In this document: positions 7,312 to 15,941 of the stretch, in pieces
Layout of the letters: each line of letters begins with the position of its first letter
Position numbering within the stretch: position 1 is the stretch's first letter
Assembly (NCBI RefSeq): GCF_945952365.1
Contig: NZ_CAMFHX010000025.1
Span: 1-38,373, forward strand
Reading direction: 5' to 3'
Length of the DNA stretch: 38,373 nt
From: an uncultured Cetobacterium sp.
GTDB lineage: Bacteria; Fusobacteriota; Fusobacteriia; Fusobacteriales; Fusobacteriaceae
Notes under the pieces: model-generated
Database searches by the model: none
What the model was told of the DNA's origin: nothing
The model's input: the letters and a program-made list of their open reading frames with translations, nothing else
Program-made: the position numbers and the translations under genes

Positions 7312-8756
7312 TGGCGAGACAATGGGAATCTGTAATAGGACTTGAAGTACACCTTCAATTAAAAACAGGAACAAAAGTGTGGTGTGGATGTAGTGCTGAT
7401 TACGATAATTCACCAACAAATACACATACATGTCCAATATGTTTAGGGCATCCAGGAGCGTTACCAAAATTAAATAAAACAGTAGTAGAGTACGCTATAA
7501 AAGCAGCGTTAGCTTTAAACTGTAACATCAATAATATAAGTGGATTCGATAGAAAAAACTATTTCTATCCAGATACACCTAAAAATTATCAAATAACTCA
7601 ATTTGAAAAACCTTACTGTGAAAAGGGACATTTAGATGTTAAACTAAATTCAGGAAGAGAGTTAAGAGTTGGGATTACAAGAATTCAAATAGAGGAAGAT
7701 GCTGGAAAATCAATCCATGCAGGATCTGAGTCATTAATAAACTTTAACAGAGCTTCAATGCCTTTATTAGAGATTATATCTGAACCAGATTTAAGAACCT
7801 CTGAAGAAGCTTACGAATACTTAAACCTTTTAAAAAGTACAATAAAGTATACTGGAATAAGTGATGTTTCAATGGAATTAGGATCTTTAAGATGTGACGC
7901 TAATATATCTGTTATGGAAAAAGGAAGTAAAGTTTTTGGAACAAGAGTAGAAGTAAAAAACTTAAACTCATTTAAAGCAGTTGCAAGAGCAATAGACTAT
8001 GAAATTGGAAGACAGATTGAAGCTATTGAAAATGGTGAGACAATAGATCAAGAAACTAGATCTTGGGATGACGAAGCTCAAGTAACAAGAATCATGAGAA
8101 GTAAAGAGGATGCAATGGATTATAGATACTTTGCAGAGCCTGATTTACCAAGACTTGTTATTAAAGATTCAGAAATTGAAAGAGTAAAAGAGTTAATGCC
8201 TGAATCAAAAACAGCTAAGTTAAAAAGATTCGAAGAGGTTTATGGATTACCAGAATATGATGCAAATATCTTAACTGATGAGATTGAATTAGCAGATTAT
8301 TTTGAAAGAGTAGTTTCAGTAACTAATAATCCTAAATTATCTTCAAACTGGATAATGACAGAAGTTTTAAGAGATTTAAAAGAAAGTGGTAAAACAATAG
8401 AGGAATCAAAGATTTCATCTGAAGATTTAGGAAAAATAATAAATTTAATTCAAAAAGATGTAATTTCTTCAAAGATAGCTAAAGAGTTATTTACTATAAA
8501 ATTAAATGATAGTAGAGACCCAGAGGTTATAGTAAAAGAAGAAGGAATGATACAGGTTGTTGACTTAGGAGAGATTGAAGGAATAGTAGATCAAGTTTTA
8601 GCAGAGAATCCTAAGATGGTTGAGGACTTTAAAAACTCTGACGAAGGAAGAAGACCAAGAGTTTTAAAAGGTTTAATAGGACAGGTTATGAAACTATCAA
8701 AAGGAAAAGCAAATCCAAAGATAGTAACAGACCTAATGGAATCGAAATTAAAATAG
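7311..8756 (+). CDS. gatB: Asp/Glu-tRNA amidotransferase subunit B
   Basis: The kinase and tRNA-binding subunit: it phosphorylates the misacylated Glu or Asp and accepts ammonia channelled from GatA. The start MARQWESVIGLEVHLQL is the family signature. The zinc-site cysteines appear in CGCSADYDN and TCPICLGHPG. A helical YqeY-like tail (GKANPKIVTDLM) ends the protein. The 481-residue length is typical. It completes the gatCAB unit; the next gene starts 11 bases later, so it may be co-transcribed. Confidence 0.97.
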   Translation: MARQWESVIGLEVHLQLKTGTKVWCGCSADYDNSPTNTHTCPICLGHPGALPKLNKTVVEYAIKAALALNCNINNISGFDRKNYFYPDTPKNYQITQFEKPYCEKGHLDVKLNSGRELRVGITRIQIEEDAGKSIHAGSESLINFNRASMPLLEIISEPDLRTSEEAYEYLNLLKSTIKYTGISDVSMELGSLRCDANISVMEKGSKVFGTRVEVKNLNSFKAVARAIDYEIGRQIEAIENGETIDQETRSWDDEAQVTRIMRSKEDAMDYRYFAEPDLPRLVIKDSEIERVKELMPESKTAKLKRFEEVYGLPEYDANILTDEIELADYFERVVSVTNNPKLSSNWIMTEVLRDLKESGKTIEESKISSEDLGKIINLIQKDVISSKIAKELFTIKLNDSRDPEVIVKEEGMIQVVDLGEIEGIVDQVLAENPKMVEDFKNSDEGRRPRVLKGLIGQVMKLSKGKANPKIVTDLMESKLK

Positions 8757-8767
8757 GTGGTTTATAG

Positions 8768-9952
8768 ATGAAAAAAAGCAAATTGATCTCTTTAGGGATT
8801 ATGGTATTTGGGCTTACTTTTTTAACACAACCAGCATCAGCGGTTAGTAAAACAGTGAAGCAAAAATATGAAAACATAATACCAATGAGTGTTCACGTAA
8901 ATATAATGAACAACGAAGCTGAGCCAGAATATTTAAACTATGTTTTTATAAAGAGTGTTGATGCTCCAATAAGACAGGATTCGTCAATTTATTCGAAAGA
9001 GATTGTAAGATTTCCATTTAATACGAAATTAAAGGTGTTGGAAAAAGTTGAATCAAACGGAAATGAGTGGTACAAAGTAGAGTTGAAAGATAGCAATGGA
9101 AATAAAGTAAATGGATATATTTCAGCAATGCTAGTAACATTAAGACAATTTAGATTTGAAGAGATGAATAGTAGAGTACACAAGTTATCTGAATTCTTAC
9201 AAACAGAATCTGGAAAAGGAAAAGAACTAGTATCGATAAATACCTATGTTCCAAACCCAAGTAATCAGAATATGAATAGAGCGAAAGATAAATATGGTGT
9301 TTCAGCAGATCAAAATGCTAGAGCAACTTATAATGGAGAAACAATTCATATTCCTGACAGGTCATTGATGTCAATTGAATCTACTAGTGGAAACGATGTA
9401 TTTGTAAATGCTTTATCGATAAAAGAAAAGCCTTTAAAAGTGAGTAGGAATGTTATAACTAGATACCCAGCAGTAAACGCAAACTTTAGAAAGACTATCG
9501 TAATAGATTTAGAAAATGAAAATCAAGGTATTTTCCAAAAGAATGCTGATGGTAGATGGGAGCTTATATCTTATACATTAAATAAAACAGGAATGGAGAG
9601 TACTCTTGGATTTGAAACTCCTAGAGGCTATTTTATAGTTCCAGTTTTAAAATATGAGATGGGATATAGAGATGAATATAATAATGCAGCTGGAATGGCA
9701 AAATATGCAATTCGTTTCTCAGGTGGAGGATATATTCATGGAACACCAATTAACTTTGAGGAAAATATCAATAGAGATTTCTTCTTAAGAGAAAAAGATG
9801 GAACATTAGGAACGGTCGAAGGAACAAGAAAGTGTATTAGAAATATGGAATCACATATAAAGTTCTTGTTTGACTGGGTAACTAATGGAAAAGTTAATAG
9901 AAAATCAAATGAACAAAGACCAGACGAAAATGTCATGGTTATAGTGTTTTAA
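8768..9952 (+). CDS. Exported SH3b and L,D-transpeptidase-like (YkuD) protein with altered active-site motif
   Basis: A signal peptide (MKKSKLISLG..., A-x-A at 23-25) exports the protein. Residues ~58-125 read as a bacterial SH3 domain (PIRQDSSIYSKEIVRF, then NEWYKVEL and GYIS). From ~240 the sequence resembles a YkuD/L,D-transpeptidase domain: KTIVIDLENENQGIFQ, TPRGYFIVP, then IHGTPIN with His324 and GTRKCIRN with Cys356. The family usually shows S/T-H-G-C-x-N/R, but here the residues before Cys are T-R-K, and the His-to-Cys distance (32) is longer than usual. It may be an active variant or a wall-binding relative. AGGTGG precedes the start, and a terminator follows directly. Confidence 0.8.
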   Translation: MKKSKLISLGIMVFGLTFLTQPASAVSKTVKQKYENIIPMSVHVNIMNNEAEPEYLNYVFIKSVDAPIRQDSSIYSKEIVRFPFNTKLKVLEKVESNGNEWYKVELKDSNGNKVNGYISAMLVTLRQFRFEEMNSRVHKLSEFLQTESGKGKELVSINTYVPNPSNQNMNRAKDKYGVSADQNARATYNGETIHIPDRSLMSIESTSGNDVFVNALSIKEKPLKVSRNVITRYPAVNANFRKTIVIDLENENQGIFQKNADGRWELISYTLNKTGMESTLGFETPRGYFIVPVLKYEMGYRDEYNNAAGMAKYAIRFSGGGYIHGTPINFEENINRDFFLREKDGTLGTVEGTRKCIRNMESHIKFLFDWVTNGKVNRKSNEQRPDENVMVIVF

Positions 9953-9956
9953 TTGA

Positions 9957-9982
9957 GGGTGGGCCTGAGCTCACCCTTTTTT
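9957..9982 (+). terminator. Intrinsic terminator after the transpeptidase-like gene
   Basis: GGGTGGGC pairs with GCTCACCC (8 bp, one G-U) around a CTGA loop and is followed by six T. It closes the first long + strand run. Confidence 0.92.
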
Positions 9983-10009
9983 ATAAGAATAGCATAACTT
10001 CTTATTCTA

Positions 10010-10018
10010 TGCTATAAT
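10010..10018 (+). promoter_or_regulatory. Extended -10 promoter for the acyltransferase-hprK run
   Basis: TGC followed by TATAAT (10013-10018), a TGn extended -10 element. No good -35 lies at 16-18 bases, which is normal for extended -10 promoters. It sits between the terminator and the next start codon. Confidence 0.65.
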
Positions 10019-10054
10019 AAATCTGCGAAACTAATTGGATAGGTGATAAAACAA

Positions 10055-10930
10055 ATGTACAAACTTCAGTATTTTATATTTAAAGTTGTTAGACATCTTT
10101 TATTGTTATGTCCTGAGAAAACAAGATTTAAGTTTGCAGAAAATTTAGGAGTTTTAGGCTATTATCTTATAAAAAAAAGAAGATGGATAGCATTAGCAAA
10201 CTTAAAACTAGCTTTTCCAGATAAAACTTTTGAAGAGAGAAGAAAAATTGCAATTGAGTCATACAAAATAATGGCAAAAGCTTTTATCTCAACATTATGG
10301 TTTGAAGATTATTTGAAAACTAATGTAGCTCTTGAAGATTTTCAAAGAGTGACAGAGTTAAAGCAAAGTAGAGGTGGGCTAGCTGTAGCGTTAATTCATA
10401 TGGGAAATATGGAAGCTAATTTAAAGGCCGGAGAGAAGTATAAAACTGTAACTGTAGCCAAAGCTCAGAGAAATCCTTACATTGACAAATTTATAACAGA
10501 ATCTAGACAAAAATTGAATGTAACACTGTTAAAAAAGTCGAAGCAAACTTCAAGAGAGCTATTAGAAGAGATAGAGAATCAAAATATGGTAGCTTTGTTT
10601 ACTGATCATAGAGACAAAGGTGCAACTGTAAGATTTTTTGGAGAGGAAACAGTTTCACCAACTGGGATTGTAAATGTAGCTTTAAAGCATAACTTACCAC
10701 TTGTAATCGGGTATAATGTTATGCATGGAGATAATACTTGTACAACTTATTTTACAAAAGAGATTGAACTTGTAAGAAGTAACTCATTTAAAGATGACGT
10801 AAAAGCAAATACACAGATAGTGATAGATACTATTGAAGGTATAATTAAAAATCATCCAAATCAATGGATGTGGTTCCATGATAGATGGAAATTATCTAAA
10901 AAAATAAAAAAAGAAGATATAAATAGTTAA
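10055..10930 (+). CDS. LpxL/HtrB-family lipid A acyltransferase
   Basis: A membrane-anchored enzyme of the lysophospholipid/lipid A acyltransferase family, which adds a secondary acyl chain to lipid A. The protein has the HX4E catalytic motif (His115-Glu120 in LIHMGNME), a hydrophobic N-terminus (residues 5-19) and the late motif PNQWMWFHDRWK, a good family signature. The length, 291 residues, is typical. I prefer ATG at 10055 to the in-frame GTG at 10043, because AGGTGA at 10041-10046 is then a well-spaced ribosome site. The gene implies an outer membrane with lipid A. Which acyl chain it adds is not readable. Confidence 0.88.
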   Translation: MYKLQYFIFKVVRHLLLLCPEKTRFKFAENLGVLGYYLIKKRRWIALANLKLAFPDKTFEERRKIAIESYKIMAKAFISTLWFEDYLKTNVALEDFQRVTELKQSRGGLAVALIHMGNMEANLKAGEKYKTVTVAKAQRNPYIDKFITESRQKLNVTLLKKSKQTSRELLEEIENQNMVALFTDHRDKGATVRFFGEETVSPTGIVNVALKHNLPLVIGYNVMHGDNTCTTYFTKEIELVRSNSFKDDVKANTQIVIDTIEGIIKNHPNQWMWFHDRWKLSKKIKKEDINS

Positions 10931-10942
10931 TTAGGAGGAAAA

Positions 10943-11638
10943 ATGTTATTAGGAATAATTGGAGCGATGCACGAGGAAGTAATACAACTGAAAGAGGTTA
11001 TGAATCTTGTAGAAACTAGAGAGATTGGTGGATATCAATTTTTCAAAGGAACGCTTTTAAATAAAGAGATTGTTTTAGTTGAATGTGGAATAGGAAAAGT
11101 TAATGCTGCAATATGTTCAACTTTATTAATTCAAGAGTTCAATGTAGATAAAATACTATTTACAGGAGTTGCTGGAGGATTAAATCCTGAGATAAACATT
11201 GGAGATATTGTTGTATCTACAGATTTAATAGAACATGATTTCGACTGTACAGCTTTTGGATATGAGCATGGAGTAATTCCAAGAATGGAGAATTCAAAGT
11301 TTAAATCAGATGAGGAGTTAACAGCTTTAGCAAAAAGAGTAGCAGAGGAAAACTTTGGTAAAGAGAGAGTATTCGTAGGAACTATAGTAAGTGGAGATAC
11401 TTTTGTTGCTTCAAATGAAAAGATAAACTGGTTAAGAGAAACATTTACTGGAGAGTGTACAGAGATGGAAGGAGCTTCAGTAGCTCATGTTTGTCAAGTT
11501 TTAAACAAGCCATTTGTAATTATAAGATCAATATCAGACAAGGCTAATCATGATGCAAATATGAATTTTGATGAGTTTGTTAAGTTAGCTGCACAAAATT
11601 CTAAAATAATAATAGAAGGAATGTTAACAGCATTATAA
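10943..11638 (+). CDS. mtnN: 5'-methylthioadenosine/S-adenosylhomocysteine nucleosidase
   Basis: Cleaves adenine from MTA and SAH, clearing methylation and polyamine by-products and supplying the AI-2 precursor in organisms with LuxS. The start GIIGAMHEEV contains Glu12. The substrate motif TEMEGASVAHVC has Met175-Glu176, and SISDKAN has the general acid Asp199. The length (231) matches E. coli Pfs closely. It has a strong AGGAGG site, 12 bases after the acyltransferase. Confidence 0.97.
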   Translation: MLLGIIGAMHEEVIQLKEVMNLVETREIGGYQFFKGTLLNKEIVLVECGIGKVNAAICSTLLIQEFNVDKILFTGVAGGLNPEINIGDIVVSTDLIEHDFDCTAFGYEHGVIPRMENSKFKSDEELTALAKRVAEENFGKERVFVGTIVSGDTFVASNEKINWLRETFTGECTEMEGASVAHVCQVLNKPFVIIRSISDKANHDANMNFDEFVKLAAQNSKIIIEGMLTAL

Positions 11639-11661
11639 TTTAGTAAGGGGGATATAAATTT

Positions 11662-12906
11662 ATGAATATTGAAAAATTATTAGAAGAGCTGTATTCATAT
11701 TCACTTCATGGAATAAAACTGGGATTAAAAAATATTGAGGATATTTGTAAAGCTATGAATAATCCCCAAATGAATTATAAAACAATACATGTAGCTGGAA
11801 CTAACGGAAAAGGATCTACATCAACAACTATAGAAACTGTTTTAATAGAATCTGGAAGTAAAGTTGGAAAATATACGTCACCCCATATACTTAGATTTAA
11901 TGAGAGAATATCTGTAAATGGAATAGAGATAACAGATGAAGAGATAGCATACTACTATTCTTATATAAAAAATATTGTTAAGGAGTTAGAAATAACTCCT
12001 ACTTTCTTTGAAGTTACAACGGCAATGATGTTTAAATATTTTTCGGATAAAAAAGTTGATTATGCAGTAATCGAAGTTGGTATGGGTGGAAGATTTGATG
12101 CAACAAACGTTATAAAGGGTGACATCTGTGTGATAACAAATGTAAGTTTAGATCACACTGATTTTTTAGGAAAAACAATATATGATATAACTTGTGAAAA
12201 GGCAGGGATAATAAAACCTGATTCTAAAGTCTTTATAGGGTCTTCTGACGCTGATTTTATAAAAGGAATCGAGGAAAAGAGTAAAACTTATACAAATGTT
12301 TTAGAAAAATACAGATTAGCAAAGTATTATTTAGATTTTAAAAACTTTAAAACAGTGATAGATATAGAGGGTGAAAGATTTATTTTCTCTTTATTTGGAG
12401 ATTATCAGTATAAGAATTTTTTATGTGCTTATGAAGTATTAAAAGAGTTGAAAATTCCTGTTAAAACTATAAAAAAAGCTGTTGAAAAAGTAAAATGGCA
12501 GTGTAGATTTGAAGTTATCTCTTCTCAGGATAAAGTTTTGATTTTAGATGGAGCTCATAACGAAGATGGAATGAAGACACTTTGTGATACATTGAGATTG
12601 GGTTATGAAAAGGATGAGATAGTAGCTGTTGTTTCTATTTTAAAAGATAAAGATTATACAAAAATTCTAAAAATTTTAGAACCTTGTGTAAAAAAGATAA
12701 TCTTTACATCTCTAGCTGAAAATAAAAGAGGACAAACTGGTTTTGAACTTTATGAAGGTTCAAATAAAGTTGATAAAGAATATCGTGAAGATATATTTGA
12801 AGCGTATGAATTAGCTAAAGAATATAATAGTAAAGCAATTTTATTCTGTGGTTCTTTTTATCTGTTAAGTAAATTCAAAGAGGATGTACTAAAAAATGAA
12901 AAGTAA
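11662..12906 (+). CDS. folC: Folylpolyglutamate synthase / dihydrofolate synthase
   Basis: A Mur-ligase-family enzyme that adds glutamate to dihydropteroate and/or folates. The ATP loop AGTNGKGS is near residue 45. SPHILRFNERISVNG, EVGMGGRFDATN, and NVSLDHTDFLG with EKAGIIKP follow in family order, and LDGAHNEDGM marks the C-terminal domain. The length (414) is normal. Whether it does both reactions cannot be told. Its end overlaps the next small gene by 11 bases. Confidence 0.96.
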   Translation: MNIEKLLEELYSYSLHGIKLGLKNIEDICKAMNNPQMNYKTIHVAGTNGKGSTSTTIETVLIESGSKVGKYTSPHILRFNERISVNGIEITDEEIAYYYSYIKNIVKELEITPTFFEVTTAMMFKYFSDKKVDYAVIEVGMGGRFDATNVIKGDICVITNVSLDHTDFLGKTIYDITCEKAGIIKPDSKVFIGSSDADFIKGIEEKSKTYTNVLEKYRLAKYYLDFKNFKTVIDIEGERFIFSLFGDYQYKNFLCAYEVLKELKIPVKTIKKAVEKVKWQCRFEVISSQDKVLILDGAHNEDGMKTLCDTLRLGYEKDEIVAVVSILKDKDYTKILKILEPCVKKIIFTSLAENKRGQTGFELYEGSNKVDKEYREDIFEAYELAKEYNSKAILFCGSFYLLSKFKEDVLKNEK

Positions 12907-13084
12907 GGGGTTATTTAAAATTTTGATACTAGTTATAATTTTAATAATTAGCTATTTTTTATATAAACAGATTATGGTTTTAAAATTTGAGTATATGAAA
13001 CGTGAACAAAAAAAAGAGATGTTTTTAGAGAAAATAGATAAAACTTACAAAGAGAGAGAAAGTGAGTTTTATAAAGCTAACTAG
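12896..13084 (+). CDS. Small single-TM membrane protein of unknown function
   Basis: A 62-residue protein with one hydrophobic helix (about residues 7-24) and a charged Lys/Glu-rich tail (about 30-62) likely to be helical. The layout resembles short bitopic division proteins of the FtsL/DivIC type, but I see no diagnostic motif and do not assign it. It overlaps folC by 11 bases and lies 11 bases before hprK, so it is very probably translated as part of the same operon. Confidence 0.7.
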   Translation: MKSKGLFKILILVIILIISYFLYKQIMVLKFEYMKREQKKEMFLEKIDKTYKERESEFYKAN

Positions 13085-13095
13085 GGGAGTTTAAA

Positions 13096-15024
13096 ATGGA
13101 AAGAATAAAAAAGAGAAAGTTTCCAAAAGTTAAAGATTTAGCGGATGCTTTAGGCTTAGTACCTCTTTTAGATGTGAATATGGAATCAGAGATAACGACT
13201 CAGAGTGTATATAGAGTTGGTTATGAGTTAAATGGTTTTTTTTCAGAAGGAGAAGATCTTTTAATAAATGTTAATGTTTTAGGAAGAAAAGAGATTTCCT
13301 ACTTAGGGCAAATGGATATAGAGAAGCGAAGTGAAATTTTAAACAGATATATGAGTCATCCCTTTCCTGCACTTGTTGTAACTATGGAAAATGAAACTGT
13401 TGATGAGATTGTAAGCATAGCTAAAATATATGGAAAGCCAGTGTTGAAATCAAATAATAAAACAATTGAATTTATTAGAAATGCAAAGTTTTATCTGCAA
13501 AAAGTTTTAGCTGAAGAGATACTAATAGATGAATATATACTTTTAGATGTCTATGGTGTTGGATTACTATTGACAGGGTATGAGGATGCAAGATTAGGTG
13601 CAACAGTAGAACTGCTTGAAAGAGGTCATAAGTTTATAACTGACACTCGTCTAAAAATTAGAAATATAGCAGATAGATTTATATTGGGTTCTAATACAGC
13701 TGATAAAGAGAATGGAGATAGTCATTTCTATCTTTTTGGAAAAGATGGCAATGATATAGATGTAACAACACACTTTGGTATAAAAAGTACAAGAAAAGAG
13801 AAAAAAATAAATCTGTTGATAGAGTTAGAAAAGTGGGACGAAAAAAAATTCTATGATAGATTAGGATTAGATGAACTTCACGAAGAGTTTTTAGGATTTA
13901 AAATTCCAAAAGTAACTCTTCCTGTAAGAAAAGGAAGAAATCTAGCAATAATAATTGAAACAGCAGCAATAAATTATAGATTGAAAAAAACAGGGGTAAA
14001 TTCAGCTGAATATTTTTGGAAAGAATCTAAGAAGCTGATAGAAGAGAATAGAGAAAATAAAAAGAGAGGTTTAGTTGTGAATGATAAAACAAGTATGCCA
14101 GTAAGATATGTAAAATCAAGATTCAGTTTGAATGTGTTAAATGGAGAGGAGTATCTAGATACAAGGTACATAACGACAACAGGAGTGTATAGACCTTCGT
14201 TGGCTTTAACTGGATATTTTGATATGTATGGGGAAGAAGGTTATAAAGGATTACAACTTTTTACAGATACAGAGTTTAAGTATTTAGAAAGTATTTCTGT
14301 AGAGAATAGAGAGAAAAATCTTGAAAGATATTTGAAAGAGGATTTTCCTGCAATAATAATATCTGGAGTAAAAGATATTCCAAGTTATTTTTTAGATAAA
14401 ATTATTGAGAAAAATATAATTTTATTAGAAACTAAATTAGATAGACCAAGTCATGTAGTAGCAACATTCAGTGCGTATTTAGAAAACTACTTTGCACCTT
14501 CAGCATCGGTTCATGGGGTCTTTGTAGAACTTTATGGATTTGGTGTATTACTAACTGGAAAAAGTGGTATAGGTAAAAGTGAAACGGCTTTAGAATTGAT
14601 ACACAGGGGTCATAGATTGATAGCAGATGACTCTGTTAGATTTGAAAAAGGGGTCATAGGAGATATCACAGGAAGAGCTTCTAAATTGCCATATTTTATG
14701 GAGATTCGTGGACTTGGAATAATAGATGTAAAAGCCTTATATGGAGTGGGAGCAGTAAGGATAAGTAAGAGGCTTGACATAATAATTGAATTGCAAGAGT
14801 TAAAAAGTGAAGACTATTTAACAGCGATGGATTATCAAGAATCGACAGAGATGCTATTAGGAAATGAAATCCCTAAGATAAAGTTATATATATCTTCAGG
14901 AAGAAATGCAGCAGCTATGGTGGAAATAGCAGTTATGAATTTAATGGCAAAAAGAATGGGGTATAATTCGGAAGAGGTTTATTTAAAAGAGTTGAAAAAT
15001 AAAAACTATAGAGAAAATAATTAA
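13096..15024 (+). CDS. hprK: Double-length HPr kinase/phosphorylase: degenerate N-half fused to intact C-half
   Basis: HprK phosphorylates HPr of the sugar PTS on a serine and removes the phosphate, linking glycolytic state to carbon control. Normal HprK has about 310 residues; this protein has 642 and contains two full copies. The C-terminal copy (~330-642) is intact: catalytic His473 (SVHG), P-loop G488-S495 (GKSGIGKS), LIADD, and the signature MEIRGLGIIDV with Glu536. The N-terminal copy (~1-320) aligns throughout (DVYGVGLLLTG, LLERGH, IPKVTLPVRKGRN). Its P-loop is replaced by GYEDARLGA (161-169), the His position is Glu146, and the E-x-R-G signature is gone. It is probably a regulatory or structural pseudo-kinase half. 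Confidence 0.93.
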   Translation: MERIKKRKFPKVKDLADALGLVPLLDVNMESEITTQSVYRVGYELNGFFSEGEDLLINVNVLGRKEISYLGQMDIEKRSEILNRYMSHPFPALVVTMENETVDEIVSIAKIYGKPVLKSNNKTIEFIRNAKFYLQKVLAEEILIDEYILLDVYGVGLLLTGYEDARLGATVELLERGHKFITDTRLKIRNIADRFILGSNTADKENGDSHFYLFGKDGNDIDVTTHFGIKSTRKEKKINLLIELEKWDEKKFYDRLGLDELHEEFLGFKIPKVTLPVRKGRNLAIIIETAAINYRLKKTGVNSAEYFWKESKKLIEENRENKKRGLVVNDKTSMPVRYVKSRFSLNVLNGEEYLDTRYITTTGVYRPSLALTGYFDMYGEEGYKGLQLFTDTEFKYLESISVENREKNLERYLKEDFPAIIISGVKDIPSYFLDKIIEKNIILLETKLDRPSHVVATFSAYLENYFAPSASVHGVFVELYGFGVLLTGKSGIGKSETALELIHRGHRLIADDSVRFEKGVIGDITGRASKLPYFMEIRGLGIIDVKALYGVGAVRISKRLDIIIELQELKSEDYLTAMDYQESTEMLLGNEIPKIKLYISSGRNAAAMVEIAVMNLMAKRMGYNSEEVYLKELKNKNYRENN

Positions 15025-15041
15025 TAATCGGGGGATTTAAA

Positions 15042-15941
15042 TTGAGAAGAAAAAAAATTAAAGTTTTAATAGAATATATTTATATCTATATTGGAACTCT
15101 GATAGCTTCAGTCGGGATAAATGGGTTTCTAGTTCCATCGAATTTAGCACCTGGAGGAGCAACAGGGCTTTCAATTTTAATAAATTATATAACAGGGATT
15201 CCTGTTGGGACTTTAATATTTGCAATAAATATACCACTTTTTTTAATAGGGGTAAAGATATTTGGAAAATCATATGGAGCAAAAACATTAGCGGGGATAT
15301 CATTTATATCTCTGAATGTTGAACTAGTAAAAAAAGTTGTACCTGAAATAGATAAAATAATTGACTTTAGTAATCCTAGTAATATTTTCTTAGGGACTCT
15401 TTATGGAGGATTACTTATGGGAATAGGACTAGGAACAGTTATAAAAAATGGTGGAACAACTGGTGGAAGTGATATAATATCTGGAATTTTAAATAAATAC
15501 TTTAGAATACCTATAGGACAGGCTTTAATAATGATAGACTCAGCAGTTGTGTTAGTTGCAGCATATATATTTGGAGCAGAAAAAGCTTTGTATGCTCTTA
15601 TAAATCTATATATGACTGGAGTAGTAATAAATAAGATGATTAATGGTCTTGGAGATGCTAAGATGGCATACATAGTTACATCTGAAGTTGAAAAGGTTAG
15701 AAAGTTAATAGTTGAAGATTTAGGAAAAACAGGTAACTACTATGAAGCAGAGGCTTTATATTCAAAAAGTAAAAGAGATGTTATAACAACAGTGCTAAGA
15801 AATAGAGAGATATTTTTATTAAAAGAGTTGATTGCAGAAGTAGATAAAGAAGCGTTTGTAGTTGTATCTGATGTACATGAAGTACTAGGAAGAGGCTATA
15901 CGTTTGATACAGAAAATGTGAAAAAAAGAAAGGGAAAGTAA
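15042..15941 (+). CDS. YitT-family membrane protein (DUF161 plus DUF2179)
   Basis: A 299-residue integral membrane protein. GINGFLVPSNLAPGGATGLSI and GTVIKNGGTTGGSDIIS are the two glycine-rich repeats of the YitT family, each within predicted helices. The cytosolic C-terminal domain (about 215-290, ending HEVLGRGYTF) matches DUF2179. The biochemical function of this family is not settled. It starts with TTG after GGGGGA. Its stop shares a base with the nrnA ATG (TAATG), so the two are coupled. Confidence 0.9.
   Translation: MRRKKIKVLIEYIYIYIGTLIASVGINGFLVPSNLAPGGATGLSILINYITGIPVGTLIFAINIPLFLIGVKIFGKSYGAKTLAGISFISLNVELVKKVVPEIDKIIDFSNPSNIFLGTLYGGLLMGIGLGTVIKNGGTTGGSDIISGILNKYFRIPIGQALIMIDSAVVLVAAYIFGAEKALYALINLYMTGVVINKMINGLGDAKMAYIVTSEVEKVRKLIVEDLGKTGNYYEAEALYSKSKRDVITTVLRNREIFLLKELIAEVDKEAFVVVSDVHEVLGRGYTFDTENVKKRKGK

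Noticed and set aside
7005-7467. Open frames on the strand opposite gatA/gatB
   Set aside because: They mirror highly conserved amidotransferase codons, have no ribosome sites or promoters, and give low-complexity hydrophobic products. The same holds for the antisense frames over mreB, carB, yitT, nrnA, the P-type ATPase and clpB.
9987-10012. Operator-like repeat AGCATA/TATGCT upstream of the acyltransferase gene
   Set aside because: It is only six bases each side in AT-rich promoter DNA and could easily be chance.
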